13,739 bases of DNA from an uncultured Ruminococcus sp. Lineage in GTDB: Bacteria > Bacillota > Clostridia > Oscillospirales > Acutalibacteraceae. Positions 13,653 to 13,739 of the stretch are shown piece after piece. A model generated the notes under the pieces. The model ran no database searches and had not been told where the DNA came from. It saw only the letters and a list, made by a program, of their open reading frames with translations. Both the position numbers and the translations under genes were made by a program. The first letter of the stretch is position 1. The number at the start of each line of letters is the position of its first letter. The DNA lies in the NCBI GenBank assembly GCA_902773165.1, contig CACYDO010000177.1:1-13739 (forward strand), given 5' to 3'.

Positions 13653-13739
13653 GTTCCACCGGGCTAGCGCCCGGAAGCAGTTCCACCGGGCTAGCGCCCG
13701 GAAGCAGTTCCACCGGGCTAGCGCCCGGAAGCAGTTCCA
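13653..13739. repeat. Tandem 27-bp repeats, each with a CCGGGC-GCCCGG palindrome
   Basis: Three identical 27-bp units (13653-13679, 13680-13706, 13707-13733) begin GTTCCACC and contain CCGGGCTAGCGCCCGG. A fourth begins at 13734 and is cut by the window edge. Each can form a 6-bp GC stem with a 4-nt loop on either strand. There are no unique spacers, so this is not a CRISPR array. A close single copy of the palindrome (CCGGGCAAGCGCCCGG) lies at 7767-7782 beside the TPP riboswitch, which suggests a REP-like repeat family. Here it forms the leader or upstream region of the DUF5711-like/cvpA-like pair. Confidence 0.92.

Noticed and set aside
13653..13739. Possible CRISPR array
   Set aside because: The 27-bp units are directly adjacent and identical with no unique spacers, and no cas genes are present.

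Overview
The window looks like chromosomal DNA of an anaerobic, low-to-moderate G+C Firmicute, most likely an Oscillospiraceae/Ruminococcus-type gut or rumen bacterium. The reasons are the clostridial ThiH, TenI and short-ThiC sequence types, the oxygen-sensitive ThiH route to the thiazole, strong GGAGG ribosome binding sites, a ClpE-type unfoldase, a CvpA plus DUF5711-like pair, and a secreted protein with a CBM26-like starch-binding signature. This placement is inference from protein character, since no rRNA is present. Every convincing gene is on the minus strand, so the text below reads from high to low coordinates.

Right end (about 13739 to 11672): a leader made of tandem GC-rich palindromic repeats (27-nt unit, running off the window), then a TTG-started membrane-anchored DUF5711-like protein and a CvpA-family membrane protein, apparently one transcript. 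Next (11608 to 9185): a monocistronic ClpE-like AAA+ unfoldase with its own extended -10 promoter and a clear intrinsic terminator. Next (9171 to 7966): a cation diffusion facilitator whose metal-site residues (N-D-D-D) suggest manganese export.

Centre (7941 to 1035): a full thiamin biosynthesis operon. A good promoter precedes a TPP riboswitch, whose terminator 5' arm is complementary to the aptamer core at 11 of 12 positions, giving a readable OFF-switch. The genes are thiS, thiF, thiG, thiH, tenI, thiE, thiD, thiC. ThiS/F/G/H and TenI make the thiazole phosphate, ThiC makes HMP phosphate, ThiD makes HMP pyrophosphate, and ThiE joins the halves. ThiL and the cysteine desulfurase must be elsewhere. 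The first genes are tightly packed. The distal ones are separated by hairpins, including an A/T-rich 14-bp inverted repeat between thiE and thiD.

Left end (1010 to 1): a 155-bp MITE-like element with 15-bp terminal inverted repeats, then the 5' part of a secreted starch-binding-type protein gene. Its well-placed ATG is followed at once by a TAA stop (AAA to TAA at codon 2), although the rest of the frame is open to the window edge.

I found no clearly new multi-gene system. The best second-look items are the ATG-TAA gene beside the MITE-like element, the palindrome family shared by the riboswitch leader and the tandem array at the right end, and the unusual leader and intergenic structures of the thi operon.
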